Assembly (NCBI GenBank): GCA_016715465.1
Contig: JADKAA010000029.1
Coordinates: forward strand, 1,922,001 to 1,986,000
DNA: 64,000 bases
Direction of reading: 5' to 3'
DNA from: Saprospiraceae bacterium
Lineage (GTDB): Bacteria > Bacteroidota > Bacteroidia > Chitinophagales > Saprospiraceae
In this document: in pieces, positions 16,277 to 24,320 of the stretch
Numbering within the stretch: the first letter of the stretch is position 1
Layout of the letters: every line of letters begins with the position of its first letter
Notes under the pieces: model-generated
Seen by the model: only the letters and a program-made list of their open reading frames with translations
Told to the model about the DNA's origin: nothing
The model's database searches: none
Made by a program: the position numbers and the translations under genes

Positions 16277-18808
16277 TTATTCAGTTTCTCCAAATGATAG
16301 GTTTGTATTCACTGCTTCTGCCTGTAATGAAAATAGACGCTGGCATTGGTCGGGGTCAAGTGTATTGCCTTCATCATCGAAGGCTGCAAATAAAATATGA
16401 TCTTCGTTCTCAAAACTGGAAATGGTTATTTGTTTGGCTTGCAACCAACCCTTCTTGCCTATCAAGTTTTCAAGGATGAATATCTTTTTATCACTTCCTG
16501 AATAATCAAACTGCAATTCCTGAATGTTCAGTTCCTTACTTCTACAATTGGCTATTACTTTTTGAGCCAATGGATGCCCGATACGGTAAAGGTTTTCGTT
16601 AGGGTTAACTTCTGTCGTTTGGTGTGTTTCGCCAATATGTTTTTTACCTACTCTGTAAGGACCTTTATGAATGGCTTCCTCTGCAAAAGGATTTTTATTG
16701 AGGAAGAAACTATTTTCGGAGTGATTAAATGTGGCATAGGGTTCCAAATAATGCTTGGTGAGTTGCCACAACCAATGCTCAAATTTGGTGAGGTAATCGG
16801 TGCTTTGCTGTAAATTGATTTTTAACTTTTCGTGAACTTCTTCATCAAAGTTTTCCAATAATTTTTTTCTGGTAAGATCAATGCCCTGTTCAATTTCGGG
16901 TTCCATTTCCTGTTGTAGAAAATCAAAAGCCAATTGGATGGCTTCCGTGGTTCTGCAGGTCTGGTAGATTTTTACAATTCGTTTTTCAAAATCAACGCCA
17001 CTTTCAATGGCGCCCAATACCTCATCACTGGCACCAAATACACCGTTAAACAATTGGAATTTTTCATCCAATAATTGATAGACTCGTTGGTCCGCAGCAT
17101 TGGTATTGTTTAAGAAGTTAACCACTACCACATCAAATTTTTGTCCGTACCGGTGACATCGCCCAATACGCTGTTCAATGCGCTGTGGGTTCCAGGGCAG
17201 GTCATAGTTTACTACCAATGAACAAAACTGCAAATTGATGCCCTCTGCAGCAGCTTCGGTGGCAATCATTATGGTTGCAGAATCGCGGAAGTAATCAACC
17301 AATGCAGCTCTTTTATCTGCCGTTCTTGAACCTGTTATTCTATCAGTACCCTCGTGTGTTTTAAGCCATGCCTGATAAATTTGCCCGCTTTTAGGGTCGT
17401 TATTGCTGCCATTGAACAAAACAATTTCATCTTTGTAACCTCTTCCCTCTAAAATGTTTTTGAGGTAGGCCTGGGTTCGGGTGCTCTCTGTAAATATGAT
17501 GGCTTTCCTATTTGCTCCCAATTCCTGCAACTTTTCAAAACCTTTGGTTAAGGCAGTAAAAAGCACCTCTCCCTTGGAATTGACGGTGATGGATTGAGCC
17601 AATTTCTTAAACTCATTTAAGGCATCAATTTCCTGCTTTATTTCAGCAATTTCATTTTCAGTATAAACCCGATCTTCTCTATTGTCCTGATAGCCTTCGG
17701 TATCTTCTTCATCATCAACCCACTCGTCCTGTTGTTCTTCAAAAGTTTCATAATTACTTAAAAATATTTCATCCACATTTAATGCAAGTCCGTTTTGTCT
17801 TTTGATGGTGCCTTCTAATTTATCTGCAAGGCCTTGCAATGTGCCAGATATGGCATAGGTGGATGATGCCAGCAATTTGCGAAGTATCAGGGTCATTAAA
17901 GTGCGCTGTCCTGGTGGCAATGCATACAAATTGGGCCGTTGCAGGTAATCGGAAACCAAATCATACAACTGTTTTTCATCATCTCTCGGCGTAAATTCCT
18001 GTAAAATGCAGGTTCTGTTGGTATAATTGATGTATTCCAAAACCTGCCTTCTCAGCGTTCTTTTACAAATAGGCTCCAATCTGCGTTTGAGGTCGTCAAA
18101 ACTTTGATTTTCTGCTACCCTGGTGTATTGGGATTTAAAACTTTTTAAGTCGCCAAAAGCATATTCATCAATGATACTTACCAGGCCGTACAACTCCAAT
18201 AATGAGTTTTGCAAGGGTGTGGCCGTAAGCAAAATCTTGGGAGAATGGGCAACTGCCTCTTTTATGGCCTTCGCTATTTTATTGTTGGTTTTATACACAT
18301 TCCGCAGTCGATGGGCTTCATCAATTACTACCAAGTCCCAATCCACTTTGCTTATATAAATGGCTTTACTCTTGATGAACTGGTAAGAGCAAATGACTAT
18401 ATCATCCAATTGATTGAATGGATTAAAATTTGCCCTGGCAATTTCCTGGTTGAAAGACTTAGTTTCCAAAATGATAGAAGTCAAAAAGAATTTATCTGCC
18501 ATCTCCTGATTCCATTGCTTACGCAGATTGGCAGGGGCAACAATCAATATTTTACGTTTTCGTTCTGCCCATTTTTGAGAAATAACTATTCCGGCTTCAA
18601 TGGTCTTACCCAGACCAACTTCATCTGCCAATAATGCACCCTTAGACAACGGTGAATGAAAAGCAAACAAGGCAGCATCCACTTGGTGGGGATTTAAATC
18701 TACCTGGGCATCGGCAAGTGAAGCGGTAAATTTTTGCAAACTGTTTGCAGCATATCGCTTGGTGAGTTCGAAAGCGAAATATTTAGCGTGGTATGGGGTG
18801 ATACTCAT
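16277..18808 (-). CDS. SNF2-type superfamily 2 helicase of a defence island, truncated by an in-frame stop
   Basis: 843 residues. DNA-dependent ATPase/translocase with Walker A LADEVGLGKTIEAGI (about 60-74), DEAH box VVIDEAHRLRN (160-170) and motif III LLTATPLQNSLLELYGL. The RecA2 motifs are KAIIFTESTRTQAYL and AAEGINLQFCSLVVNYDLPW, followed by the arginine-finger motif QRIEQRIGRCHRYGQ. The start overlaps the XRE regulator's stop by 4 bases, so the pair is translationally coupled. Helicases of this type accompany adenine methyltransferases and type III-like nucleases in DISARM-like or type III-like restriction islands. Remnants of both are found at 13239-14318. The ORF ends at a TAA, but the family's coiled-coil tail continues in frame beyond it (15899-16243). 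Confidence 0.85.
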   Translation of the reverse strand: MSITPYHAKYFAFELTKRYAANSLQKFTASLADAQVDLNPHQVDAALFAFHSPLSKGALLADEVGLGKTIEAGIVISQKWAERKRKILIVAPANLRKQWNQEMADKFFLTSIILETKSFNQEIARANFNPFNQLDDIVICSYQFIKSKAIYISKVDWDLVVIDEAHRLRNVYKTNNKIAKAIKEAVAHSPKILLTATPLQNSLLELYGLVSIIDEYAFGDLKSFKSQYTRVAENQSFDDLKRRLEPICKRTLRRQVLEYINYTNRTCILQEFTPRDDEKQLYDLVSDYLQRPNLYALPPGQRTLMTLILRKLLASSTYAISGTLQGLADKLEGTIKRQNGLALNVDEIFLSNYETFEEQQDEWVDDEEDTEGYQDNREDRVYTENEIAEIKQEIDALNEFKKLAQSITVNSKGEVLFTALTKGFEKLQELGANRKAIIFTESTRTQAYLKNILEGRGYKDEIVLFNGSNNDPKSGQIYQAWLKTHEGTDRITGSRTADKRAALVDYFRDSATIMIATEAAAEGINLQFCSLVVNYDLPWNPQRIEQRIGRCHRYGQKFDVVVVNFLNNTNAADQRVYQLLDEKFQLFNGVFGASDEVLGAIESGVDFEKRIVKIYQTCRTTEAIQLAFDFLQQEMEPEIEQGIDLTRKKLLENFDEEVHEKLKINLQQSTDYLTKFEHWLWQLTKHYLEPYATFNHSENSFFLNKNPFAEEAIHKGPYRVGKKHIGETHQTTEVNPNENLYRIGHPLAQKVIANCRSKELNIQELQFDYSGSDKKIFILENLIGKKGWLQAKQITISSFENEDHILFAAFDDEGNTLDPDQCQRLFSLQAEAVNTNLSFGETE

Positions 18809-19089
18809 TTCTTCTTATAAGTTTCAAGTACAAGTTTCAATGCTTCTTCACCCTCTTTGCTGTTGTTTATGGTATCTGAAATTTTATCCGCAAGCCAAAT
18901 GGTAATGAGCGGTTCCTCTGGTGTATTAAGAAATTCAGCCAGTTTAATGACCTGCTCACGGCTCGCATTTCGTTCACCTCTTTCCAACTTGCTAACAAAG
19001 GCGGTATCCACTTCCAAAAATGCAGCAACCTGACGAAGTAATAAATGTTTACTCTCTCTTTGTTTCCTTATGGTTTCTCCAAAGGTCAT
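18805..19089 (-). CDS. XRE family regulator, likely controller of the island
   Basis: 94 residues from the ATG at 19089; an upstream start at 19125 would add 12 residues lying over the operator. The helix-turn-helix is MTFGETIRKQRESKHLLLRQ, VAAFLEVDTAFVSKLERGER and NASREQVIKLAEFLN, close to R-M controller (C) proteins and XRE repressors. The C-terminus is a short helical tail. Its stop overlaps the helicase ATG by 4 bases. A cluster of TTTGAC/GTCAAA half-sites at 19103-19152 directly upstream suggests autoregulation. The protein most likely sets expression timing of the helicase operon. Confidence 0.85.
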   Translation of the reverse strand: MTFGETIRKQRESKHLLLRQVAAFLEVDTAFVSKLERGERNASREQVIKLAEFLNTPEEPLITIWLADKISDTINNSKEGEEALKLVLETYKKK

Positions 19090-19102
19090 GTATTCAACTA
19101 AA

Positions 19103-19152
19103 TTTGACTTGTCAAAAATAGTCAAATATTGCCAAATAGGAAGGATTTTGAC
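19103..19152 (-). promoter_or_regulatory. Candidate operator cluster for the XRE regulator
   Basis: A perfect inverted repeat TTTGACTTGTCAAA (19103-19116) is followed by another GTCAAA at 19121-19126 and TTTGAC at 19147-19152. Four copies of one hexamer in 50 bases, starting 14 bases upstream of the regulator's ATG, is the layout of a C-protein type autoregulated operator. Confidence 0.55.
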
Positions 19153-19177
19153 AAATATGAAGTGTCCTTTAATTCAG

Positions 19178-19335
19178 TATTTTTGCTTTTCTATTTAACA
19201 CTGCCTGTTTTTAAACTCCTCGAATTCGAGGGGTTTAGCATATTGCGCATGCACTGGTATTATCTATATTAGTATAGGGTCCGGTAGAAAAGGCTTCCCT
19301 CTTTTCGATTTAGGCAAAACGAAAACAGCCTTTTT
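19178..19335 (+). ncRNA. Candidate small RNA with its own promoter and intrinsic terminator
   Basis: The spacer between the divergent XRE and dockerin-protein genes holds TATTTTTG (19178-19185), a good -7 box. After it comes the near-perfect palindrome centred on CCTCGAATTCGAGG (19213-19236). A terminator-like hairpin follows: arms AAAAGGCT (19288-19295) and AGCCTTTTT (19327-19335), with inner arms TTTTCG and CGAAAA. A terminator between two divergent genes has no gene to end unless a transcript starts within the spacer, giving a predicted RNA of about 145 bases. No open frame of note lies in it. It matches no RNA family I recognise. Confidence 0.35.
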
Positions 19336-19434
19336 GCCCAACATACAAATCAATTTTGCGTATGCCGAACTAATGGTTTCCCCCGATTTCTCAAATTTTA
19401 ACATAATTTATTTTAAACAATGAATTTATATATG

Positions 19435-19442
19435 TAAATTTG
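19435..19442 (+). promoter_or_regulatory. Promoter -7 box for the dockerin T9SS protein
   Basis: TAAATTTG matches TAnnTTTG. Transcription would start near 19449, so translation is more likely from the ATG at 19504, directly before the signal peptide, than from the ATG at 19450. Confidence 0.5.
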
Positions 19443-19503
19443 TTGTAATATGTTGTTTGGGATGAAAGGCCCAAGCCGTTTTTTTACTAAAAGTCTCAAA
19501 ATA

Positions 19504-21717
19504 ATGAAAAAGAATTACCCAGTATTCGTGGGATTGATAGCCGTGCTATTGGCATGGTGGTCTCCTGTCCAAGCCAATACAAGTCCGGTAAGTTTTACCC
19601 TGATTTGTCCGAATGATGTCACTGTAGATTGTGATGCGGAACTTTGGGATCTTTCCATCTACGGCAGTGCCGTGATCCACAATTATTCAGGTTACCATCC
19701 TGCCGGTTCTCCCGTAGTGCATTATGCCTTGAATAGCTGCGGCAGTGGCTACATCACCAGAACCTGGACGGTGGAAGATCCATACTGGAATCAGGTGTCG
19801 TGTACCCAGACCATCACGGTGGGTGGTGGCGGCGCTTTTAACGGCAGTTCCATCACCTGGCCCGCCATGGTTACCCTGGAAGGCTGCAACCCAAACACGC
19901 ATCCGGACATCACCGGTAAACCCCAGTGGGTGCCGGTAGAATGCGCCATGATCGGCTATTCGTATTCCGATCAACTCTATACCGTAAGTCCGGATTGTAA
20001 AAAAATACTCAGAAAATGGACGGTCATCGACTGGTGTCAGATGTCAAATACCGGCGGCTATAATACCCAGGGAACCTGGACTTTCACGCAAACCATTAAG
20101 ATCGTACAAAATGTGCCTCCTGCATTCGCCTGCATCCCGGACCTCACCGTGAGTGCTTACGATTGTAAATTTGGAAAAGTGATCGCAAACCCGTTGGTCA
20201 TCGATGCATCATCGTGCGGTGGCAATTACAACATTACCAACAACTCTGTGTATGCCACAGAGAAAAAAGCAAACATATCAGGTGTATATCCCGTAGGTAC
20301 CACCAAAGTGACCCTCACCGTTAATTATGGCTGTGGTCAGAAAAAGACCTGTGTGGTCAATGTCACCGTTAAAAATGACAAAGGTCCGGTACCGGTCTGT
20401 ATCAACAGCCTATCTGTGGCCCTCATGGGTTTGGACACAGACCTTGATGGCGTCAATGACCAGGGCATGGTGGAATTGTGGGCCAAAGACTTAAACTGGA
20501 AAAGTTATTCTACCTGCAACAACAACCCACTCCGGTTTTCATTTTCTCCGGATCCCACGCAGATGTCAAAAACATTTACCTGTGAACACATTGGTAAAAA
20601 TAAGGTGAGAATGTACGTCACGGATTCCAAAGGCAATCAGTCCTATTGTGAAGTAGAACTGGATATCCAGAACAATGGAGCCAACATCAAGGACTGCAAA
20701 CCCAAACCAACGGTGGTGGCATCCAAAAAATTTACAGCCAGCGGACTGGTTTCCGATGTGTATGATAAAGGTTTAACCGGTGTAGAAATATTGCTATTTG
20801 ATCCTTTAAAATTGTATGAGGTCAAGACTACGTACGATACCACGAAAGTGATCGTGAAAGACAGCTTCAAAAACCTTTCCGGCTACTGGCTCTATTTCTT
20901 CGATGAAAAAATCACCGTAACCAGCCACACCGACATCGTTGCCGTGAACACGTTTGTGTATTCGAGGAAGACCGATGAAAAAGGCAGCTTCGCCTTCGAT
21001 ACCCTGATGGACAAACATGGTAGTTACATGTTAAAATGTCCTGAACTCAGCGCAAGACCACTGGCCAATATTGACAAGGCCGATCTGGATCTGCTCACTT
21101 TGCATTTACTGGGTCAGCAACCTTTCAAATACAGCTGGCAATACCTGGCGGCAGACCTTGACCGGAACGGCCGCATCGACATCGACGACCTCAACCTCAT
21201 GATCAAATTCATCAAAGGAGAAATCACTTCATTTGCTGAAAAAAACCACGAGGTCATTGTGTACTCGGCTACCATCGCGGCATGGAAGACAGAGATCCTC
21301 AGCAAAAAACAAAACTGGCTGGCCCTGGACAGCATCGCAGCCGATGCACGGCAGCTACATTTCCTTACGGTGCAGCTCGGCGATATTTCACTTGAAAAGG
21401 CAGTGGGCAACATGGCAACGGATGGCGACATAGAAGCCAACCTCAGGGCTGTACAGGGAATTACCATCAATCCCGTAGAGGTATATCCAAACCCTTTCAG
21501 CAACGACCTCTATATCCGGTTCGACGCTGCTGAGAATTTGGGTGCCGATTTTGACTTATACGATTGGAGCGGTCGCCTGATCTTGGCACAAAAACTGGAA
21601 CTGACCAAAGGCATCAATGAGGTTCACCTCGATGGTGGCACCATGACGCCGGGCCTGTATCACTACCAGTTTACCACCGGCGACAAACGCCAGGGAGGCA
21701 GCGTAGTCAGGCAATAG
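19504..21717 (+). CDS. T9SS type A secreted protein with dockerin-like repeat
   Basis: 737 residues from the ATG at 19504; an ATG at 19450 would place 18 residues ahead of the signal peptide. Signal peptide MKKNYPVFVGLIAVLLAWWS. The N-terminal half has HYR-like, Cys-containing beta modules (CPNDVTVDCDAELWD, CIPDLTVSAYDCKFG). Near residue 530 NIDKADLDLLTLHLLGQQ and LAADLDRNGRIDIDDLNLMI form two EF-hand-like, calcium-binding dockerin repeats. The C-terminal 80 residues (VYPNPFSNDLYIRF, FDLYDWSGRLILAQ, GGTMTPGLYHYQF) are a T9SS type A sorting domain. Predicted to be exposed on or released from the surface. Ligand unknown. Confidence 0.85.
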   Translation: MKKNYPVFVGLIAVLLAWWSPVQANTSPVSFTLICPNDVTVDCDAELWDLSIYGSAVIHNYSGYHPAGSPVVHYALNSCGSGYITRTWTVEDPYWNQVSCTQTITVGGGGAFNGSSITWPAMVTLEGCNPNTHPDITGKPQWVPVECAMIGYSYSDQLYTVSPDCKKILRKWTVIDWCQMSNTGGYNTQGTWTFTQTIKIVQNVPPAFACIPDLTVSAYDCKFGKVIANPLVIDASSCGGNYNITNNSVYATEKKANISGVYPVGTTKVTLTVNYGCGQKKTCVVNVTVKNDKGPVPVCINSLSVALMGLDTDLDGVNDQGMVELWAKDLNWKSYSTCNNNPLRFSFSPDPTQMSKTFTCEHIGKNKVRMYVTDSKGNQSYCEVELDIQNNGANIKDCKPKPTVVASKKFTASGLVSDVYDKGLTGVEILLFDPLKLYEVKTTYDTTKVIVKDSFKNLSGYWLYFFDEKITVTSHTDIVAVNTFVYSRKTDEKGSFAFDTLMDKHGSYMLKCPELSARPLANIDKADLDLLTLHLLGQQPFKYSWQYLAADLDRNGRIDIDDLNLMIKFIKGEITSFAEKNHEVIVYSATIAAWKTEILSKKQNWLALDSIAADARQLHFLTVQLGDISLEKAVGNMATDGDIEANLRAVQGITINPVEVYPNPFSNDLYIRFDAAENLGADFDLYDWSGRLILAQKLELTKGINEVHLDGGTMTPGLYHYQFTTGDKRQGGSVVRQ

Positions 21718-21723
21718 ATGTGA

Positions 21724-21751
21724 ATTAGGAGTTAGGATTTAGGAATTAGGA
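21724..21751. repeat. Four tandem 7-mers NTTAGGA after the dockerin protein gene
   Basis: ATTAGGA, GTTAGGA, TTTAGGA and ATTAGGA follow one another within 10 bases of the stop codon. Downstream, 21786-21801 holds the rough inverse CCTACCCTAAACCCTA, so the two could pair as a weak hairpin in the transcript. Confidence 0.5.
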
Positions 21752-21960
21752 ATTTTATACCCTCATAAAATAGCTTGACAAGATCCTACCCTAAACCCTA
21801 AAACTGTGGATGACTTTTCGTTATTAAAACCAGATAGTCATTTATATTAGGTCTTAAAGATGAAGCGGAAGCGGGCTCTACGGAGGAGCAACCCCCTGGA
21901 AATAATCTTGACCGGCTAAAAAGTTTAAGGCTGAAAAAATTCAGTCCTAAAATCAATAAG

Positions 21961-22016
21961 AAAGGGTCAACATGGTTTAAGCGCTGTGTTGACCCTTTTC
22001 TCTTTGACTAAATTTG
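21961..22016 (+). promoter_or_regulatory. 12-bp stem hairpin overlapping the promoter of the S10 peptidase gene
   Basis: AAAGGGTCAACA (21961-21972) pairs perfectly with TGTTGACCCTTT (21987-21998), followed by T-rich sequence. The right arm contains TTG (21989-21991) and TAAATTTG lies at 22009-22016, 17 bases on, a proper -33/-7 pair for the ATG at 22044. The palindrome may be a repressor site over the promoter, or a terminator for upstream transcription. The rest of the 21718-22043 spacer shows only the 7-mer repeats. Confidence 0.5.
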
Positions 22017-22043
22017 CCCTATCTTGTACAAAATTTTTACACC

Positions 22044-22841
22044 ATGAAATATATTTTCCTGCTTTTACATTATGGTTTCTTTTTCCTGCTTTCTCATAAC
22101 TCCTGGTCTCAGGACACGTCAAAACTGGAAAGTCCTGCGCGTTTCAACAGCCGGCATGAAATCGTCCTGAATGGCAAAAAAATGATGTACCAGGCCCACG
22201 CAGGAGAAACTTACCTTGCCAATGATTCCGGGCAGGTAGTGGGAGCTATTTTTTCCGTGCACTATGCCCTGGATGAAGTAAAACCGGTAAATGGAACATC
22301 CAGGCCGGTGACTTTTGTATTCAACGGAGGTCCCGGCTCTGCCTCTGTCTGGCTTCACCTGGGATTACTGGGTCCCCGCCTCATCGATGTAGATTCCGAG
22401 GCCAAAAGAGACGACGGTGCCGCACCTTTCGATTGGAGAACCAACCCCTATTTCCTGATCGAACACACCGACCTGGTTTTTGTGGATCCGATTGGCACAG
22501 GATACAGCACGGCCAAAGGCAAGGCCAAAAATGAACAGTTCTGGGGCTTAAAAGAAGATGCCGTCTCATTGGCCAACTTCATCCGCACCTGGGTAAGCCA
22601 AAACAAACGATGGCAAAGTAAAAAATACATCATCGGTGAAAGCTTCGGTACCACAAGGGCAGCGGCCATCGTCAACGAACTGGAAAAAGGTGGTCAACAA
22701 ATGTCTCTGAATGGGCTGGTCCTTATCTCCCAAGCCCTGGACTATGCTGGCTCCACCTCCGTGCATGACAACATTACCTCCTACATCACCTACCTGCCAT
22801 CCATGGCAGCCACGGCGTGGTACCACAAAAGGCCGGAATAA
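22044..22841 (+). CDS. Secreted serine carboxypeptidase, S10 family, N-terminal part (frame-broken)
   Basis: From the ATG at 22044 the product has a signal peptide (MKYIFLLLHYGFFFLLSHNS) and the start of an alpha/beta-hydrolase carboxypeptidase. TFVFNGGPGSASVWLHLGLL carries the oxyanion-hole motif, DLVFVDPIGTGYS is next, and KKYIIGESFGTTR carries the nucleophile Ser (about residue 200). The frame ends after TAWYHK at a short A-run (22828-22831) where one missing A explains the shift; the rest is at 22817-23551. S10 enzymes remove C-terminal residues from peptides. The TTG at 22014 would precede the signal peptide and overlap the promoter, so it is not used. Confidence 0.88.
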   Translation: MKYIFLLLHYGFFFLLSHNSWSQDTSKLESPARFNSRHEIVLNGKKMMYQAHAGETYLANDSGQVVGAIFSVHYALDEVKPVNGTSRPVTFVFNGGPGSASVWLHLGLLGPRLIDVDSEAKRDDGAAPFDWRTNPYFLIEHTDLVFVDPIGTGYSTAKGKAKNEQFWGLKEDAVSLANFIRTWVSQNKRWQSKKYIIGESFGTTRAAAIVNELEKGGQQMSLNGLVLISQALDYAGSTSVHDNITSYITYLPSMAATAWYHKRPE

Positions 22842-23551
22842 ACAAAACGCTGACAGATTTTGTGGCAGAGGCGCGCGCTTTTGCCTATGATACTTACCTG
22901 CCTGCGCTGTTTAAAGGCAACCGTATCGACGAAGTAAAAAAGATGGAAATCACCCGAAGTCTTACTTATTTCACCGGTTTAAATTCGACCTATGTACAAC
23001 ACGCTGATCTTAAAATTCTGATCAATCGTTTTAGGAGTGAGTTGCTTCGCGACAGCAACCTGGTATTGGGCCAATTGGATGGACGTTACACCAGTGCAGA
23101 AATTGACCGGACTGCCGACAGCCCTACGCTGGGCGATCCGGCATCTTACAAAATAGAAGCCGCCTATACCGCCTTATTATATGACTACTTTGGAAATGAA
23201 CTGGGGGTCACCATGAAAAGGCCATACCTCACCGGCAATGATGACATTTACCCCAAGTGGAACTGGAAGACCACACCGGAAGGACAAGGCTGGGAACCTT
23301 CCTATGTAAATACAGCTCCTCAACTGGCCACTACCTTGAGACGAAATCCCAACATGCGCATCCTGGTGGCCAGTGGCTATTATGACCTGATCACCCCATT
23401 CTTTGATGCGGAATATACCTTTTCAAGACACGGCTTTACAAAAGATCAGATTGAATTCAAATACTATCAGGCGGGGCACATGATGTACAACCGAAGGGAG
23501 GATTTTGAAAGCCTGTCGAAAGACTTACTAAAATTTTATACCCAAAAATGA
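22817..23551 (+). CDS. Serine carboxypeptidase, S10 family, C-terminal part (frame-broken)
   Basis: Continues the peptidase from 22044: KAGINKTLTDFVAEARAFAY, LGDPASYKIEAAYTALLYDY, then the two remaining triad members. Asp is in ILVASGYYDLITPFFDAEYT and His in YYQAGHMMYNRRED. With one base restored in the A-run at 22828-22831 the two parts give a complete secreted enzyme of about 500 residues. All three catalytic residues are present, which argues against a real pseudogene. Confidence 0.87.
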   Translation: MVPQKAGINKTLTDFVAEARAFAYDTYLPALFKGNRIDEVKKMEITRSLTYFTGLNSTYVQHADLKILINRFRSELLRDSNLVLGQLDGRYTSAEIDRTADSPTLGDPASYKIEAAYTALLYDYFGNELGVTMKRPYLTGNDDIYPKWNWKTTPEGQGWEPSYVNTAPQLATTLRRNPNMRILVASGYYDLITPFFDAEYTFSRHGFTKDQIEFKYYQAGHMMYNRREDFESLSKDLLKFYTQK

Positions 23552-23811
23552 AAAAAGCTGATGCCATTCCGAACATTTACCTCAGCTATTTAATCCTTTC
23601 TGCAAAATATTTGCCCAATTAAAATAACTTTTTCTTTAATTTTAATCATACAAAAAGATTGAATGAGTTTTTTTACCAAAAAACGAAATTGAAAAATACA
23701 CCTTTAAACAACTGTAAGACAATATTGACTAGAGACCATACATTTTGAATTTCAAAAACCAGTTGCTAAAACATGGTTTCAAAATAGCATCTCCTTGATT
23801 AAGCTTTAACT

Positions 23812-24037
23812 AAAATTATGGCCTTTATGTTTGAACCGTTTAGAAATCGTAAATAAAAACCGTCAAAAATCCAAAACTGTATGAGCAAAATTCTGATTAA
23901 ACATATCTACAAAAAGCGATGGAGTTTAAAGATGCTAGTCACTTATGCGAGCCTGTCTGCCAAGCAAAGCCAGGTAGATTTTTTGGATTTAGGTTTTTAT
24001 TTACGATTTTAGGTTCAAACATAACAGCCTTGATTTT
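23812..24037. repeat. Inverted repeat of about 60-bp arms enclosing a 104-bp core
   Basis: In the 769-base gap 23552-24320, the left arm (23812-23876) and the reverse complement of 23981-24037 share ATGTTTGAACC, AAATCGTAAATAAAAACC and AAATCCAAAA in order. They differ by two small gaps. The core contains a segment (23946-23979) that resembles the hairpin at 3791-3834, including CCTGTCT and CCAGGTAGAT. The layout resembles a miniature inverted-repeat element or a decayed mobile element. No open reading frame of note is inside. Confidence 0.6.
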
Positions 24038-24041
24038 TTTT

Positions 24042-24071
24042 GTACTTTTTTTCATCAAGGAAAAAAAGTAC
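24042..24071. terminator. Perfect 12-bp hairpin beside the inverted repeat
   Basis: GTACTTTTTTTC (24042-24053), a 6-base loop and GAAAAAAAGTAC (24060-24071). AT-rich and symmetric, so it may end transcription in either direction, or be a repeat of the palindrome kind common in Bacteroidota spacers. It lies 250 bases from the end of the adhesin gene; 24072-24320 shows nothing else. Confidence 0.45.
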
Positions 24072-24320
24072 AATCTAAGTTAAAATAAATTTTTATAAGT
24101 CTAAAAGTGCTATTAAGGAAAACCTCTATTCACCAATTTTAATGTCAGAGAGATTAATCAAATATTAAGGCTCAATTTAAAAATTCGGTATCACCCAAAT
24201 AATGAGTTTTAAGTTGAAATGCCCTTTGATTTATACATTTTTCCCTAATATTTCAAAACATTACTAAGACACCTGCAAATCATTTTGTTGCCACAATAAG
24301 ATTCCAACAGGAAAAAAAAA

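Noticed and set aside
21850..21960. A GC-richer stretch with small stems after the dockerin gene looked like a structured RNA.
   Set aside because: The stems are short and inconsistent and no family is recognised; I cannot support an RNA call.
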